A DNA stretch of 64,000 nt, taken from assembly GCA_964402505.1 (NCBI GenBank), contig CAYOCP010000009.1:62001-126000 (forward strand). Direction: 5' to 3'. Both the position numbers and the translations under genes were made by a program. The notes beneath the pieces were generated by a model, which worked only from the letters and a program-made list of their open reading frames with translations, did not search any database and was not told where the DNA came from. This DNA comes from SLRI01 sp964402505. GTDB lineage: Bacteria > Pseudomonadota > Alphaproteobacteria > Geminicoccales > Geminicoccaceae. This document shows positions 1-9,585 of the stretch, in pieces (the stretch's first letter is position 1; the number at the start of each line of letters is the position of its first letter).

Positions 1-85
1 CCATGGCCGGCGGCGGGACGCCGGCGAGCGCCAGCAGGGCGCCGGCGGCGAGGGCGGCACGGCGGGTGACCTTGGAATGCATCAT
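1..85 (-). CDS. ydbL: YdbL-family (DUF1318) periplasmic protein, N-terminal part only
   Basis: Only the first ~28 codons lie in the window; the gene runs off the left edge. The start is a doubled ATG (85 or 82), five bases after the ynbE stop. The visible protein is a Sec signal peptide: Lys/Arg-Arg n-region, an Ala/Leu-rich core, then Pro-rich residues. The call rests on position, because YdbL-type proteins follow ynbE and ydbH in the conserved ydbH-ynbE-ydbL operon, whose products take part in phospholipid movement between the membranes. The diagnostic domain is outside the window, so another short exported protein is possible. Confidence 0.6.
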   Translation of the reverse strand, partial: MMHSKVTRRAALAAGALLALAGVPPPAM

Positions 86-90
86 CGGCG

Positions 91-423
91 CTAGCCTCCG
101 AACAGCTCCGGATCCTCCAGAAGCTCGTCGAGGTCGCGCTCGACGCGGACCCGGACCTCCTGCTCGATCTTGACGTTGAGATTGATGACGATCGGCTCCT
201 TGGGCGCCTCGAGCTTGACCGTCGGCTGACAGCCGAGCAGCGCCGCGGCCAAGGGCAGGAGCACGCCGATGCGAAGCCCAAAAAAACGCGCCGGAGCGCC
301 GGCCCCCGGATCACCGCACGAGATCCTGCAAGGCTTGCCGCAGGCGGTCCGGCAGCTCGAGCGCGTTCCTTCCGGCGGCGACGAGCCCGAGGATCGGGGC
401 TTCGAGATCGAGATTGAGCTCAA
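91..423 (-). CDS. ynbE: YnbE-like small outer-membrane lipoprotein
   Basis: The mature part is a short lipoprotein. A hydrophobic stretch ends in the lipobox LLGC, followed by about 45 residues with the YnbE pattern of alternating Val/Ile and charged residues (INLNVKIEQEV) and a C-terminal acidic helix. In E. coli YnbE forms stacked beta assemblies with YdbH and bridges the envelope. The start is unclear: the only upstream ATG (423) lies deep inside ydbH in another frame and would put the lipobox Cys at residue 65, while GTG at 264 leaves just ten residues before it. Translation is probably coupled to ydbH, whose stop is at 311. Confidence 0.7.
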   Translation of the reverse strand: MSSISISKPRSSGSSPPEGTRSSCRTACGKPCRISCGDPGAGAPARFFGLRIGVLLPLAAALLGCQPTVKLEAPKEPIVINLNVKIEQEVRVRVERDLDELLEDPELFGG

Positions 424-1387
424 TGGGATGGCCCTCGTAAAGCTCGGGATTGCCGCCCTCGAGATGCAGCGCCACGTCGATGTCGCCGTCGAGAAAGCCC
501 TCGACCGTCAGCGTGGCGGCATCGTAGTGGAAATCGGCGAGCGCCGCGACGAGCAGATCGACGTTGGCACCCTGATTCGTCAGGAACGGCGGCGGCTCGG
601 CGGGCCGGTAGCGGATCACGCCGGGCCCTCGCGCGGCGATCCGGCTCGCCTCGAGATAGAGCCTGCCCGCCTCGGTGAAGCTGAAGGCGAGGTCGGCATC
701 GAGGATGCCCTCGATGGAGAGATCGGGAATGGCGAGCCGCTCGACCATGAGGCCCGGCTCGAGGCCTTCGATCCGCAGCGCCTGCGGTGCCGCCGTCCGC
801 GGCGGCCAGAGGCGGTCGAGGCTGATCGTGCCGTCGATCGGGCCGACGGGGCCATAGGGTGTGGCGAACGCGATACCTTCGATCGCCAGCGTCAGGCCGG
901 CCGACCCGGCCGCGCCCCGCTGCCAGTCGAGGGCGAGGTCGATCGAGCCCCGCGCATCGCTCAGCACCTCCCGAAGCGGCGACCAGAGCCGGCCCGGCTG
1001 CAACCCGCCCGGCGTGAAGCGCAGCTTTTCCATGGCGAGTGAAACCTCGTCCGGCGAGGCACCCTTGCCGGTCCCCTCGAAGCGCAGCACGAGCTCGCCC
1101 CTGCCGCTGGCGATCACGCCCGCCATTCGCCAGCCCGTGCCGCGCGGCACGAGCCGCAGGCTCGCCCAGAGCGGGATCGTGCCGGCAGGACCCTCGATCC
1201 GCTCGACGCTGAGCGCCGTGGCCGCCCCCGGCCGGCGCGTGACCTCGACATGGGAGAGCACCGCCGACCACGCCCCCCGGGCGACGGCGAGCCTGCCGAT
1301 CCGCACGGTCTCGGGCAGCCACGAGGCGGCGGCGGTCGAGGCGAGCCAGAGCCAGAGACCGATACAGCCGCAGGCGAGGCCCCTCAC
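311..1387 (-). CDS. ydbH: YdbH-family intermembrane phospholipid transport protein, short form
   Basis: This 358-residue protein has an N-terminal signal anchor (about residues 1-22), then long amphipathic beta strands typical of AsmA/YdbH-like bridge proteins. The last ~180 residues carry the YdbH C-terminal pattern, with IDGTISLDRLWPP at its start and ELYEGHPIELNLDLEAPI near the end. In E. coli YdbH is one of three redundant AsmA-like proteins that move phospholipids to the outer membrane. E. coli YdbH is about 880 residues, so this version may be too short to span the periplasm alone. The GTG start overlaps the ppk2 stop (GTGA), implying translational coupling; ynbE and ydbL follow. Confidence 0.8.
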   Translation of the reverse strand: MRGLACGCIGLWLWLASTAAASWLPETVRIGRLAVARGAWSAVLSHVEVTRRPGAATALSVERIEGPAGTIPLWASLRLVPRGTGWRMAGVIASGRGELVLRFEGTGKGASPDEVSLAMEKLRFTPGGLQPGRLWSPLREVLSDARGSIDLALDWQRGAAGSAGLTLAIEGIAFATPYGPVGPIDGTISLDRLWPPRTAAPQALRIEGLEPGLMVERLAIPDLSIEGILDADLAFSFTEAGRLYLEASRIAARGPGVIRYRPAEPPPFLTNQGANVDLLVAALADFHYDAATLTVEGFLDGDIDVALHLEGGNPELYEGHPIELNLDLEAPILGLVAAGRNALELPDRLRQALQDLVR

Positions 1388-2409
1388 CCGCGACGCAGGC
1401 GCTTCTTTCGCAGATGCGGCGCCGCATCCAGGATGTGCCCGGCGGAACCGATCACCTGCCCGCTCGCGCCGACGATCAGCGGGTCCGGCGCATGCACCAG
1501 GGTCTCGTTCTTGTCAGGATAGGGCAGGAGATGAAGGAAGTGCCGCAGCGTCTCCAGCCGCGCCCGCTTCTTGTCGTCCGACTTCACGACCGTCCACGGC
1601 GCGTCGGCGGTGTCCGTGTAGAAGAACATCGCCTCCTTCGCCTCGGTGTAGTCGTCCCACTTGTCGATCGACGCCACGTCCATCGGCGAGAGCTTCCACT
1701 GCTTGAGCGGATCGCGCTCGCGCGCGGCGAAGCGGCGGCGCTGCTCCTCGCGCGTGACCGAGAACCAGTACTTGAAGAGCCACGTGCCCGTGCGGACCAG
1801 CATGCGCTCGAATTCCGGGCACTGCCGCATGAACTCCAGGTAGTCGTTGGGCTTGCAGAAGCCCATGACCCGCTCGACCCCGGCGCGATTGTACCAGGAG
1901 CGGTCGAAGAAGACGATCTCGCCCCCGGTCGGCAGATGCTGGACGTAGCGCTGGAAATACCACTGCGTCCGCTCCCGCTCGCTCGGTTTCTCCAGCGCCA
2001 CCACCTTGGCGCCCCTGGGGTTCAGATGCTCCATGAACCGCTTGATGGTGCCGCCCTTGCCCGCCGCGTCGCGCCCCTCGAAGATCACCACCACCTTCTG
2101 CGCCGTCGCCTTGATCCAGGACTGCGCCTTGAGCAGCTCGACCTGCAGGTCGCGCTTGTGCGCCTCGTAGACGCGGCGCGACATCCGCGTCTTGTAGGGA
2201 TACTCGCCGGTCTCGAAGAGCCGGCGGACCACGCCCGGATCGCGTTTCATCTCGGCGATCTGGTGCCGGGCGAGCATCGCCTGGCTGATCCCTCCCTCGG
2301 CGGCCACGGCCGCCGCCTCCTGCGCGGCAGGGCCGGTGCCGGCCGTCTCGCCGGCCCTGTCGCCGGCCCTGTCGCCGGCGTCGTCCCGGGTCATGTCCTT
2401 CGCCGCCAT
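1384..2409 (-). CDS. ppk2: Polyphosphate kinase 2 (PPK2) family protein
   Basis: The enzyme transfers phosphate between polyphosphate and nucleoside mono- or diphosphates. At 341 residues it has the single-domain PPK2 fold. The Walker A loop GRDAAGKGGT is at about residues 112-121, and the Walker B/lid segment contains FFDRSWYNRAGVE, both hallmarks of PPK2. The first ~40 residues are Ala/Gly/Asp-rich and low-complexity. The class (AMP-, ADP- or GDP-preferring) cannot be settled by eye. It lies 21 bp after the exported-protein gene and overlaps ydbH by 4 bp, an unusual partner for an envelope-lipid operon. Confidence 0.92.
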   Translation of the reverse strand: MAAKDMTRDDAGDRAGDRAGETAGTGPAAQEAAAVAAEGGISQAMLARHQIAEMKRDPGVVRRLFETGEYPYKTRMSRRVYEAHKRDLQVELLKAQSWIKATAQKVVVIFEGRDAAGKGGTIKRFMEHLNPRGAKVVALEKPSERERTQWYFQRYVQHLPTGGEIVFFDRSWYNRAGVERVMGFCKPNDYLEFMRQCPEFERMLVRTGTWLFKYWFSVTREEQRRRFAARERDPLKQWKLSPMDVASIDKWDDYTEAKEAMFFYTDTADAPWTVVKSDDKKRARLETLRHFLHLLPYPDKNETLVHAPDPLIVGASGQVIGSAGHILDAAPHLRKKRLRRG

Positions 2410-2430
2410 GGCCGCCTCCCGAGGAGAGGT

Positions 2431-3006
2431 TCAGCGCGCCGGATCGACCACGAGGGCGATGGCCTCGACCAGCGTCACCCGCACGGTATCGCCCGGCTTC
2501 AACGTCTCGACGAACGCGCGCATGTCGGGATCCCGCACCGGCAGCGAGCGCTCGGGCCCTTCCTCGGGCTTGAAGGTGACACGGCCGGTCTCCTTGTCGA
2601 ACGCCTCGAAGACGACGCTGGTGTCGAGCGTGGTCAGCGTCGCCCCGGCCGGCCGCTCGCCCTCGGGTGCCCGCGCCCGGGCGGTATCGACCTGCGTCTC
2701 GACCGGCTCGGCACCGGGCGGCACGAGGCTCGCGATGATGCCGCCGTAATAGCCGATGGTCACCGTGTCGCCCACCTTCACCTGCGCCAGGTTCCGCACC
2801 TCGGGCGGTGCCACGACGGTGACGAAGCGGCCGTCCTCCGTCTCGAGCAGCACTTGCCGCGTCTTCATATCCACATCGTGCACGAGGGCGCTGCCGATCG
2901 CGGTCGTCTCGACGACCGCGCCCTCTTGCGCCGAGCCGTCCGGGGCAGTGAAGAGCCCCAGGGAGACAAGGGCGATCAGGGCATAGACAAACCGAAATTT
3001 CGACAT
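2431..3006 (-). CDS. Exported protein of unknown function
   Basis: A 191-residue protein with a Sec signal peptide (Lys, ~18 hydrophobic residues, cleavage near GSAQE) and a mature part of two similar beta-rich modules. Each contains a phrase of the type 'VKVGDTVTI' or 'LKPGDTVRV', preceded by a strand in which a metal or ligand could be framed (VTFKPEEGPERSLPV). Such repeats occur in small periplasmic proteins of unknown role. I chose ATG 3006 because a purine-rich AAGGAAAA site lies about 8 bp upstream; an ATG at 3027 would overlap the xsc stop. It sits 17 bp after xsc and ahead of ppk2, probably in one transcript. No function is assigned. Confidence 0.75.
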   Translation of the reverse strand: MSKFRFVYALIALVSLGLFTAPDGSAQEGAVVETTAIGSALVHDVDMKTRQVLLETEDGRFVTVVAPPEVRNLAQVKVGDTVTIGYYGGIIASLVPPGAEPVETQVDTARARAPEGERPAGATLTTLDTSVVFEAFDKETGRVTFKPEEGPERSLPVRDPDMRAFVETLKPGDTVRVTLVEAIALVVDPAR

Positions 3007-3023
3007 GGTGCTTTTTCCTTTTG

Positions 3024-4748
3024 TCATTCGTCCGCGACGGAATAATCGCGGTACTTGTCGAGCAGCCGCCGCGGCTTCTTCAGCGCGTCTCGGCGGAAGG
3101 GCTCACCCAGCTCCTGCGTCACCATGATCTCCAGGACCGCCGGGCGGTCCTCGGCAATGGCCTCCTTCAGGGCGTCGCCCACCTGATCCGGGCTCTCCAC
3201 CTTGATGCCGTTCGCCCCCATCGCCCGGGCGATGCCGGCGAAGCTGGGATTCTCGAGATTGGTGCCGACATAGCGGTCGGCGTAGAAGTCGATCTGGTTC
3301 TTCTTCTCCGCCCCCCATTGCCCGTTGTTGAAGACCACGGCCACCGCCGGAATGTTCTCGCGGACCGCCGTCAGCGTCTCCTGCAGGCTCATGCCCCAGG
3401 CGCCGTCGCCGACATAGGCGACGGCGGGCCGGTCGGGCCGGGCCACCTTGGCGCCGATCGCGGTCGGATAGGCGTAGCCGCAATTGCCGAAGCTCATCGC
3501 GGCGAAGAAGCTCTGCGGCTGCTCGAACCGGAGGTACGAGTTGGCGACCGAGCAGATATTGCCGATGTCGGTGGTCACCATGGCGCTCTCGGGCAGCGCC
3601 TTCTCCAGCTCGCGCAAGGCCCGCCTCGGGCCGATGGGCGAGCCGTCCGCCTGCCCCCACCCGTCGAGCTCGGCCCGCCATGCCGCCTTCTGCTTCTCGA
3701 CCTCGGCGAGGCGCGCGTCGCGATTGCCATGCGCCGCGATGGCCCGGTTCGCCGTCACCAGCCGCTCGTGAATGGCGGAGGTGGCGGCCCGGGCATCGCC
3801 GCACACCCCGACCTCGGCCTGCTTCACGAGGCCGATCCGGCGCGGGTTGGCCTCCACCTGGATCAGCTTCGCACCCTTGGGCCAATAGTCGATGCCGTGC
3901 TGCGGCAGCGTGCCGAACGGACCGAGCCGCGTGCCGAGTGCCAAGACCACGTCGGCCTGGGCCAGAAGCTTCATCGCCGCCTTCGAGCCCTGGTAGCCGA
4001 TCGGCCCGCACCAGAGCGGGTGCGATTTCGGGAAGCTGTCGTTGTGCAGGTACGTGTTGATGACCGGCGCCTGCAGGTGCTCGGCGAGCCGGATCATCTC
4101 CGCCACACCCTCGCTCATGACCACACCGCCACCGGAGAGGATGACCGGAAACCGGGCATCGGCGAGCAGCGCCGCCGCCGCGTCGAGGCTCGCCGGCCCG
4201 CCGGCGCCGCGCTCGACCCGGATCGGCTTCGGGATCACGTAGTCGCCCTCGCCGTAGAAGAGATCGCGCGGGATGTTGAACTGGGTCGGCCCCCGCTCCA
4301 GCATGGCGTAGTCGAAGCAGCGGCCGAGCAGCTCGGCCACCCGCCCCTGATGGCCGCAATGCACCTGGTACTTGGTGATCCGCTCGAAGAAGGGCATCTG
4401 CTCGGCCTCCTGGAAGCCGCCGAGGCCCTGCGTGTTGGAGCCCGTCTCGGGCGTGATGACGACGACCGGCGAATGCGCCCAGTAGGCGGCCGCCACCGCG
4501 GTCACGAAATTGGTGATGCCCGGGCCGTTCTGGGCGATGCAGACGCCGTGCCGCCCGGACGCCCGGGCGAAGCCGTCGGCCATGTGCCCCGCACCCTGCT
4601 CGTGCGCCACCGAGACGAAGCGGATGCCGGCCGGCTCGAAGATGTCGAGCGCGTCCATGTAGGCCGAGCCCACGATGCCGAAGACATGCGTCACACCCTG
4701 CGCCACCAGGGTCTCGACCAGGGCCTCGGACGGCGTCATCAGCGTCAT
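3024..4748 (-). CDS. xsc: Sulfoacetaldehyde acetyltransferase (ThDP enzyme)
   Basis: Xsc converts sulfoacetaldehyde and phosphate to acetyl phosphate and sulfite, the desulfonation step of taurine, isethionate and related sulfonate degradation. The 574-residue protein has the three-domain acetohydroxyacid-synthase fold. It opens with VFGIVGSAYMDALD, and the cofactor-activating Glu50 sits in VAHEQGAGHMADG. ITPETGSNTQGLGGFQE, NIPRDLFYGE and the C-terminal ThDP site (GDGAWG ... NNGQWG) follow. The GSAYMDALD and NIPRDLFYGE strings fit Xsc better than acetolactate synthase or glyoxylate carboligase. It starts 28 bp after the FAD/GcvT oxidoreductase. No phosphotransacetylase gene is visible to use the acetyl phosphate. 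Confidence 0.9.
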   Translation of the reverse strand: MTLMTPSEALVETLVAQGVTHVFGIVGSAYMDALDIFEPAGIRFVSVAHEQGAGHMADGFARASGRHGVCIAQNGPGITNFVTAVAAAYWAHSPVVVITPETGSNTQGLGGFQEAEQMPFFERITKYQVHCGHQGRVAELLGRCFDYAMLERGPTQFNIPRDLFYGEGDYVIPKPIRVERGAGGPASLDAAAALLADARFPVILSGGGVVMSEGVAEMIRLAEHLQAPVINTYLHNDSFPKSHPLWCGPIGYQGSKAAMKLLAQADVVLALGTRLGPFGTLPQHGIDYWPKGAKLIQVEANPRRIGLVKQAEVGVCGDARAATSAIHERLVTANRAIAAHGNRDARLAEVEKQKAAWRAELDGWGQADGSPIGPRRALRELEKALPESAMVTTDIGNICSVANSYLRFEQPQSFFAAMSFGNCGYAYPTAIGAKVARPDRPAVAYVGDGAWGMSLQETLTAVRENIPAVAVVFNNGQWGAEKKNQIDFYADRYVGTNLENPSFAGIARAMGANGIKVESPDQVGDALKEAIAEDRPAVLEIMVTQELGEPFRRDALKKPRRLLDKYRDYSVADE

Positions 4749-4776
4749 CGCCTGCTTCCCCCCCCATGCCGCGCCT

Positions 4777-7221
4777 TCAGGCGCGAATCCTCTCGTTCCG
4801 CGGATCGTAGAAGGCTTCGAGGCGGGCCTCCGCCGGAACCCGCCGCCAGCCGACCTCGATGGTGCAATCCCCGGCCGGCACCGCGCCCGTTATCCCGTCC
4901 GGCATCTGCACATAGCCCATGCCGAGCGAGGCGTCGATGCGGTGGCCATAGGCACCCGAGGTGATGGCGCCGACGATCCGTCCGCCCGACCAGACCGGCT
5001 CCTCGCGATGAAGAAGCTCCGTCGGATCCTCGAGCCGGAACTGCACGAGCCGACGGTCGGGTCCGCCCGCCTGGCGCTGCCGCAGAAGCGCGTCACGGCC
5101 GATGAAGTCCGGCTTCCGCCAGCCCACGGCGAAGCCGAGCCCGGCCTCGAGCGGCGTGTCCAGGACCGAGATGTCGTGGCCCCAGTGGCGATAGGCCTTC
5201 TCCATGCGGCAGGCGTCCATGGCGTGGTAGCCGGCCATGCAGAGGCCGAAGTCGCGGCCGGCCTCGAGCAGGACCTCGAGCACGTGCATCGCGAACTCCG
5301 CCGGCACGTAGAGCTCGAAGCCGAGCTCGCCCACATAGGTGAGGCGGCTCGCCCGAACCCTGGCGCAGCCGATCTCGAGCTCGCGCGAGGTGGCGAAGGG
5401 AAAAGCCGCATCGGCGAGCGCCTCGCCCGTGACCGCCTCGAGCAGCCCGCGGCTCCGGGGACCCATGAGCCCGAGCATCGGCAGGCCGGAGGTGACGTCG
5501 ACGACGGCACAGCAGCATCCCTCGCCCATGTGCCCGCGCAGCCACGCCAGATCGCGGGCCTGGCCGGCCGCCGTGGTGACCACCATGAACTCGGCCTCGC
5601 CGGTGCGGGTGACGGTGAGATCGGCCTCGATGCCGCCCCGCTCGTTCAGCCACTGCGTGTAGACCACGCGGCCGACCGCCACATCCATCTCCGCCGCCGA
5701 GACCCGGTTCAAGAGCGGCAGCGCGTCGGCACCGGTGACCAGAAGCTTGGTGAAGCTCGACTGGTCGAAGAGGGTGACCGCGTCGCGCACCGCCCGGCAT
5801 TCCGCAGCGCACGGCTCGAACCAGCTCTGCCGGCCCCAGGAATAGCGATATTCCCGCTCGCCGCCTTCGGGCGCGAACCAGCCCGGCCGCTCCCAGCCGG
5901 ACCGCTCGCTCATCACCGCACCCAGGGCCAGGAGCCGGTCGTGGAAGGGCGAGCGCCTGACGCCGCGCGCGGTCGCGTATTGCCGGTGCGGCCAGTGCAT
6001 GGCGTAGAGCAGGCCCAGGGTCTCGGTCGTCCGCTCGCGCAGATAGCGCCGGTTGGCCTGAAAGGGCTGCAGCCGGCGGATGTCGACATCGACCAGATCG
6101 ACCGGCATGTGCCGGTCCCGGATCCATTCCGCCAGCACCTTGCCGACGCCGCCCGAGGACTGGATGCCGATCGAGTTCATGCCGGTGGCGACGAAGAGAT
6201 CGGAGAGCTCGGCCGTCTCGCCGAGCAGGTAGCGGTCGTCGGGCGTGAAGCTCTCGGGACCGTTGAAGAAGGTCTGGATTCCCGCCTCGGCCAGGACCGG
6301 GAGGCGCCTGGTGGCGGCCTCGAGGATCGGCTCGAAATGCTCGAGATCGTCGGGCAGCGTCGTGAACTCGAAATCGTCCGGGATGCCGGCCATGCCCCAG
6401 GGCTTGGCGACCGGCTCGAAGGCGCCGAGCAGGAGCTTGCCGGCATCCTCCTTGACGTAGGCGCATTCGTCCTGGACGCGCAGCACCGGCAGGTTCCGCG
6501 GCAGGCCGGGTATGGGCTCGGTGACGATGTAGAAATGCTCGGCCGCATGGAGCGGCACCGCGACCCCGATCTCGCGCGCGAGGCCGTGGCTCCACATGCC
6601 GGCGGCGAGCACGGTGGTATGAGCGCGAAGCGGCCCTTGGCCGGTCAGGACCCCGGCCGCCCTTCCCCCTTCGACCAGGATGCGCTCGACCGCCACGTGC
6701 TCCTGGATGCGCGCACCGCCGGCCCTCGCCCCCTTGGCGTAGGCCATGGCGACATTGGCCGGATCGGCCTGCCCGTCCCTGGGCAGGAAGATGCCGCCCA
6801 CGACATCGTCGACCTCGAGGAGCGGGTAGCGGGCCTTCATGTCGCCCGGCGTCAAAAGCTCGACCTCGAGGCCGAAGCTCCTCGCCATGGAGGCACCGCG
6901 CTTGAGCTCCTCGAGACGCTCGGCATGGGTCGCCACGCTGATCGAGCCGTTCTGGCGAAAGCCGGTCGAAAGCCCGGTCTCGGCCTCGAGCGCGTGGAGG
7001 AGCTCCGAGGTGTACTTGGCGAGCTCGGTCATCTGGCGCGTCGCCCGAAGCTGGCCGATCAGCCCCGCCGCGTGCCAGGTGGTGCCGGAGGTCAGCCGCT
7101 TGCGCTCGAGCACGACGACGTCGGAGATGCCGAGCTTCGTCAGGTGATAGGCGATCGAGCAGCCGATGATGCCGCCGCCGATGATCACCACATCGCATCG
7201 CGATGGCAGGTTCTGCGCCAT
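4777..7221 (-). CDS. FAD-dependent dimethylglycine/sarcosine dehydrogenase-like protein with GcvT domain
   Basis: This 814-residue enzyme pairs an N-terminal DAO-type FAD domain with a C-terminal aminomethyltransferase (GcvT) domain. The dinucleotide loop GGGIIG is at 15-20. The motif SGTTWHAAGL at 45-54 holds the His (50) that carries FAD covalently in characterised dimethylglycine and sarcosine dehydrogenases. From about residue 430 the GcvT half shows FDQSSFTKLLVTG and MEKAYRHWGHDIS. Family members oxidatively N-demethylate secondary or tertiary amines and pass formaldehyde to tetrahydrofolate. It is first in the xsc operon and divergent from ald, so I infer the substrate may be an N-methylated sulfonate such as N-methyltaurine rather than dimethylglycine. 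That substrate is untested. Confidence 0.9.
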   Translation of the reverse strand: MAQNLPSRCDVVIIGGGIIGCSIAYHLTKLGISDVVVLERKRLTSGTTWHAAGLIGQLRATRQMTELAKYTSELLHALEAETGLSTGFRQNGSISVATHAERLEELKRGASMARSFGLEVELLTPGDMKARYPLLEVDDVVGGIFLPRDGQADPANVAMAYAKGARAGGARIQEHVAVERILVEGGRAAGVLTGQGPLRAHTTVLAAGMWSHGLAREIGVAVPLHAAEHFYIVTEPIPGLPRNLPVLRVQDECAYVKEDAGKLLLGAFEPVAKPWGMAGIPDDFEFTTLPDDLEHFEPILEAATRRLPVLAEAGIQTFFNGPESFTPDDRYLLGETAELSDLFVATGMNSIGIQSSGGVGKVLAEWIRDRHMPVDLVDVDIRRLQPFQANRRYLRERTTETLGLLYAMHWPHRQYATARGVRRSPFHDRLLALGAVMSERSGWERPGWFAPEGGEREYRYSWGRQSWFEPCAAECRAVRDAVTLFDQSSFTKLLVTGADALPLLNRVSAAEMDVAVGRVVYTQWLNERGGIEADLTVTRTGEAEFMVVTTAAGQARDLAWLRGHMGEGCCCAVVDVTSGLPMLGLMGPRSRGLLEAVTGEALADAAFPFATSRELEIGCARVRASRLTYVGELGFELYVPAEFAMHVLEVLLEAGRDFGLCMAGYHAMDACRMEKAYRHWGHDISVLDTPLEAGLGFAVGWRKPDFIGRDALLRQRQAGGPDRRLVQFRLEDPTELLHREEPVWSGGRIVGAITSGAYGHRIDASLGMGYVQMPDGITGAVPAGDCTIEVGWRRVPAEARLEAFYDPRNERIRA

Positions 7222-7307
7222 GGACGGGCCGCCTGGTGGCTCGAGGACGAGACGATCATAGCAGCGCCGCCGGCGAGACGACAGGCGCCGCTCGTGCTAG
7301 AGAGGTG

Positions 7308-7321
7308 CTTTCGGCCGAAAG
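7308..7321. promoter_or_regulatory. 14-bp perfect palindrome in the oxidoreductase/ald divergent region
   Basis: CTTTCGGCCGAAAG is a perfect palindrome lying just upstream of the ald ribosome-binding site (GGGAGAGGA). The divergent intergenic region is only 120 bp, so a regulator bound here could control both the xsc operon and ald. No regulator gene is visible nearby. A chance palindrome in GC-rich DNA remains possible. Confidence 0.35.
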
Positions 7322-7341
7322 AGCATGTCGGGAGAGGACGG

Positions 7342-8460
<1,119 letters not shown>

Positions 8461-8471
8461 GCGCCGGTCCG

Positions 8472-9581
8472 TCAGGGCGAGATCACCGCACCGCCGCCCG
8501 GCCTGCCGCCCGAGCCGCCCCGCAGCCCGCGCACGAGGTGGTGGGCGAGGCCGGCCGAGGTCGCGATCCACGCCGCGACGGCAACGAAGACGAAGTATCT
8601 CGGGATCGTGGCGAGGAAGGGCAGCTCGAGCGCCCGCGCCATCTGCAGGGTGCTGGTCGTGTACATGCCGAGCGGGAAGACCATGCCCCAGAATTGCGGC
8701 TCGTAGATCAGACGGTCCCGGCGCACGATGTAGCGCCAGCCCATGAGGGCCAGAAGGAACGGGATCCACCAGCTCGCCACCGACCAGAAGAAGAGCGTGA
8801 AGCCGTGGAGGAACGGCTCGAACGGCTGCAGCACGGGCCAGGTCGGCACCCGCAGGATGAGCATGGAGCCGGCGAGGGCCGAGATCGCGACGGCCCCCAT
8901 GTTGATCCAGTAGGGCGGGCCGAAGTCGCGCGCCGCGAGATCGAGGAAGGTCAGCCGGTAGAAGATGAGCGGGATGATCGCGAGGTAGAGCATGCAGCCG
9001 ACCATGAACATCGAGACGCAGAAGAACTGCACGGCCGGCAGGGGCGCCACGTCGACCCGGATGGCGCAGGACAGCACCACCACCGATTGCGTCGCCACCG
9101 CCGCGATCAGCCAAGCGCCGTTGATGCCGGAGGCCAGCGACGGCTTGTTCCCGCGCACGGTGACGGCGGTGAAGAAGGTGTACATGACGACCACCCAGAG
9201 CCCGAACCCCAGATAGAGGAGCGCCGTGGCGACGGCCGCCGCACCGGTCACGATCATGGTCTGGGTGCCGAGCACGCAGGTGCCGGCGACCACCGTGAAG
9301 AAGCCGGGGGCGCGCTGGTGGTCCGAGATGTCGGCCGCGATCTGCCGCGGGAAGACCCAGAGCCGGGTCGCGAGCAGGCCAAGGAGCGCCGCGTAGGCCA
9401 GCCAGTTGAGCAGCACGAGGACCATGGCGAAGGCCGTGTGGCCCAAGAGCATGGTGGCGATCGAGATGACGCCGGTCGCCATGACGAGCGCGAAATAGCC
9501 GGGGAACAGCCCCTCGGCCGCGTGCAAGGCGAGCCGGACCAGACGCTTCAGCGAAAGGGGCGCGGGCCTCTGCCCGATCAT
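8472..9581 (-). CDS. TDT-family (TehA/SLAC1/Ssu1-like) anion transporter
   Basis: A 369-residue integral membrane protein with about ten hydrophobic helices, starting at ALHAAEGLFPGYFALVMATG, the usual first-helix pattern of the tellurite-resistance/dicarboxylate transporter (TDT) family. The family includes the TehA channel, malate permeases and the sulfite pump Ssu1. Substrate cannot be read from sequence. Because xsc releases sulfite, a sulfite-export role is an attractive inference, with tellurite or C4-dicarboxylate as alternatives. ATG 9581 lies 4 bp after the upstream gene's stop, so the two are probably co-transcribed. It converges on ald with an 11-bp gap and no clear terminator between them. 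Confidence 0.85.
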   Translation of the reverse strand: MIGQRPAPLSLKRLVRLALHAAEGLFPGYFALVMATGVISIATMLLGHTAFAMVLVLLNWLAYAALLGLLATRLWVFPRQIAADISDHQRAPGFFTVVAGTCVLGTQTMIVTGAAAVATALLYLGFGLWVVVMYTFFTAVTVRGNKPSLASGINGAWLIAAVATQSVVVLSCAIRVDVAPLPAVQFFCVSMFMVGCMLYLAIIPLIFYRLTFLDLAARDFGPPYWINMGAVAISALAGSMLILRVPTWPVLQPFEPFLHGFTLFFWSVASWWIPFLLALMGWRYIVRRDRLIYEPQFWGMVFPLGMYTTSTLQMARALELPFLATIPRYFVFVAVAAWIATSAGLAHHLVRGLRGGSGGRPGGGAVISP

Positions 9582-9585
9582 GGCA

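Noticed and set aside
4675..7341. Very long plus-strand frame running into ald
   Set aside because: It is antisense to xsc and the FAD/GcvT enzyme, whose motifs are clear; only the part from 7342 is ald.
7222..7341. Glycine riboswitch before ald or the GcvT-type gene
   Set aside because: The 120-bp region lacks the paired conserved cores of a glycine aptamer.
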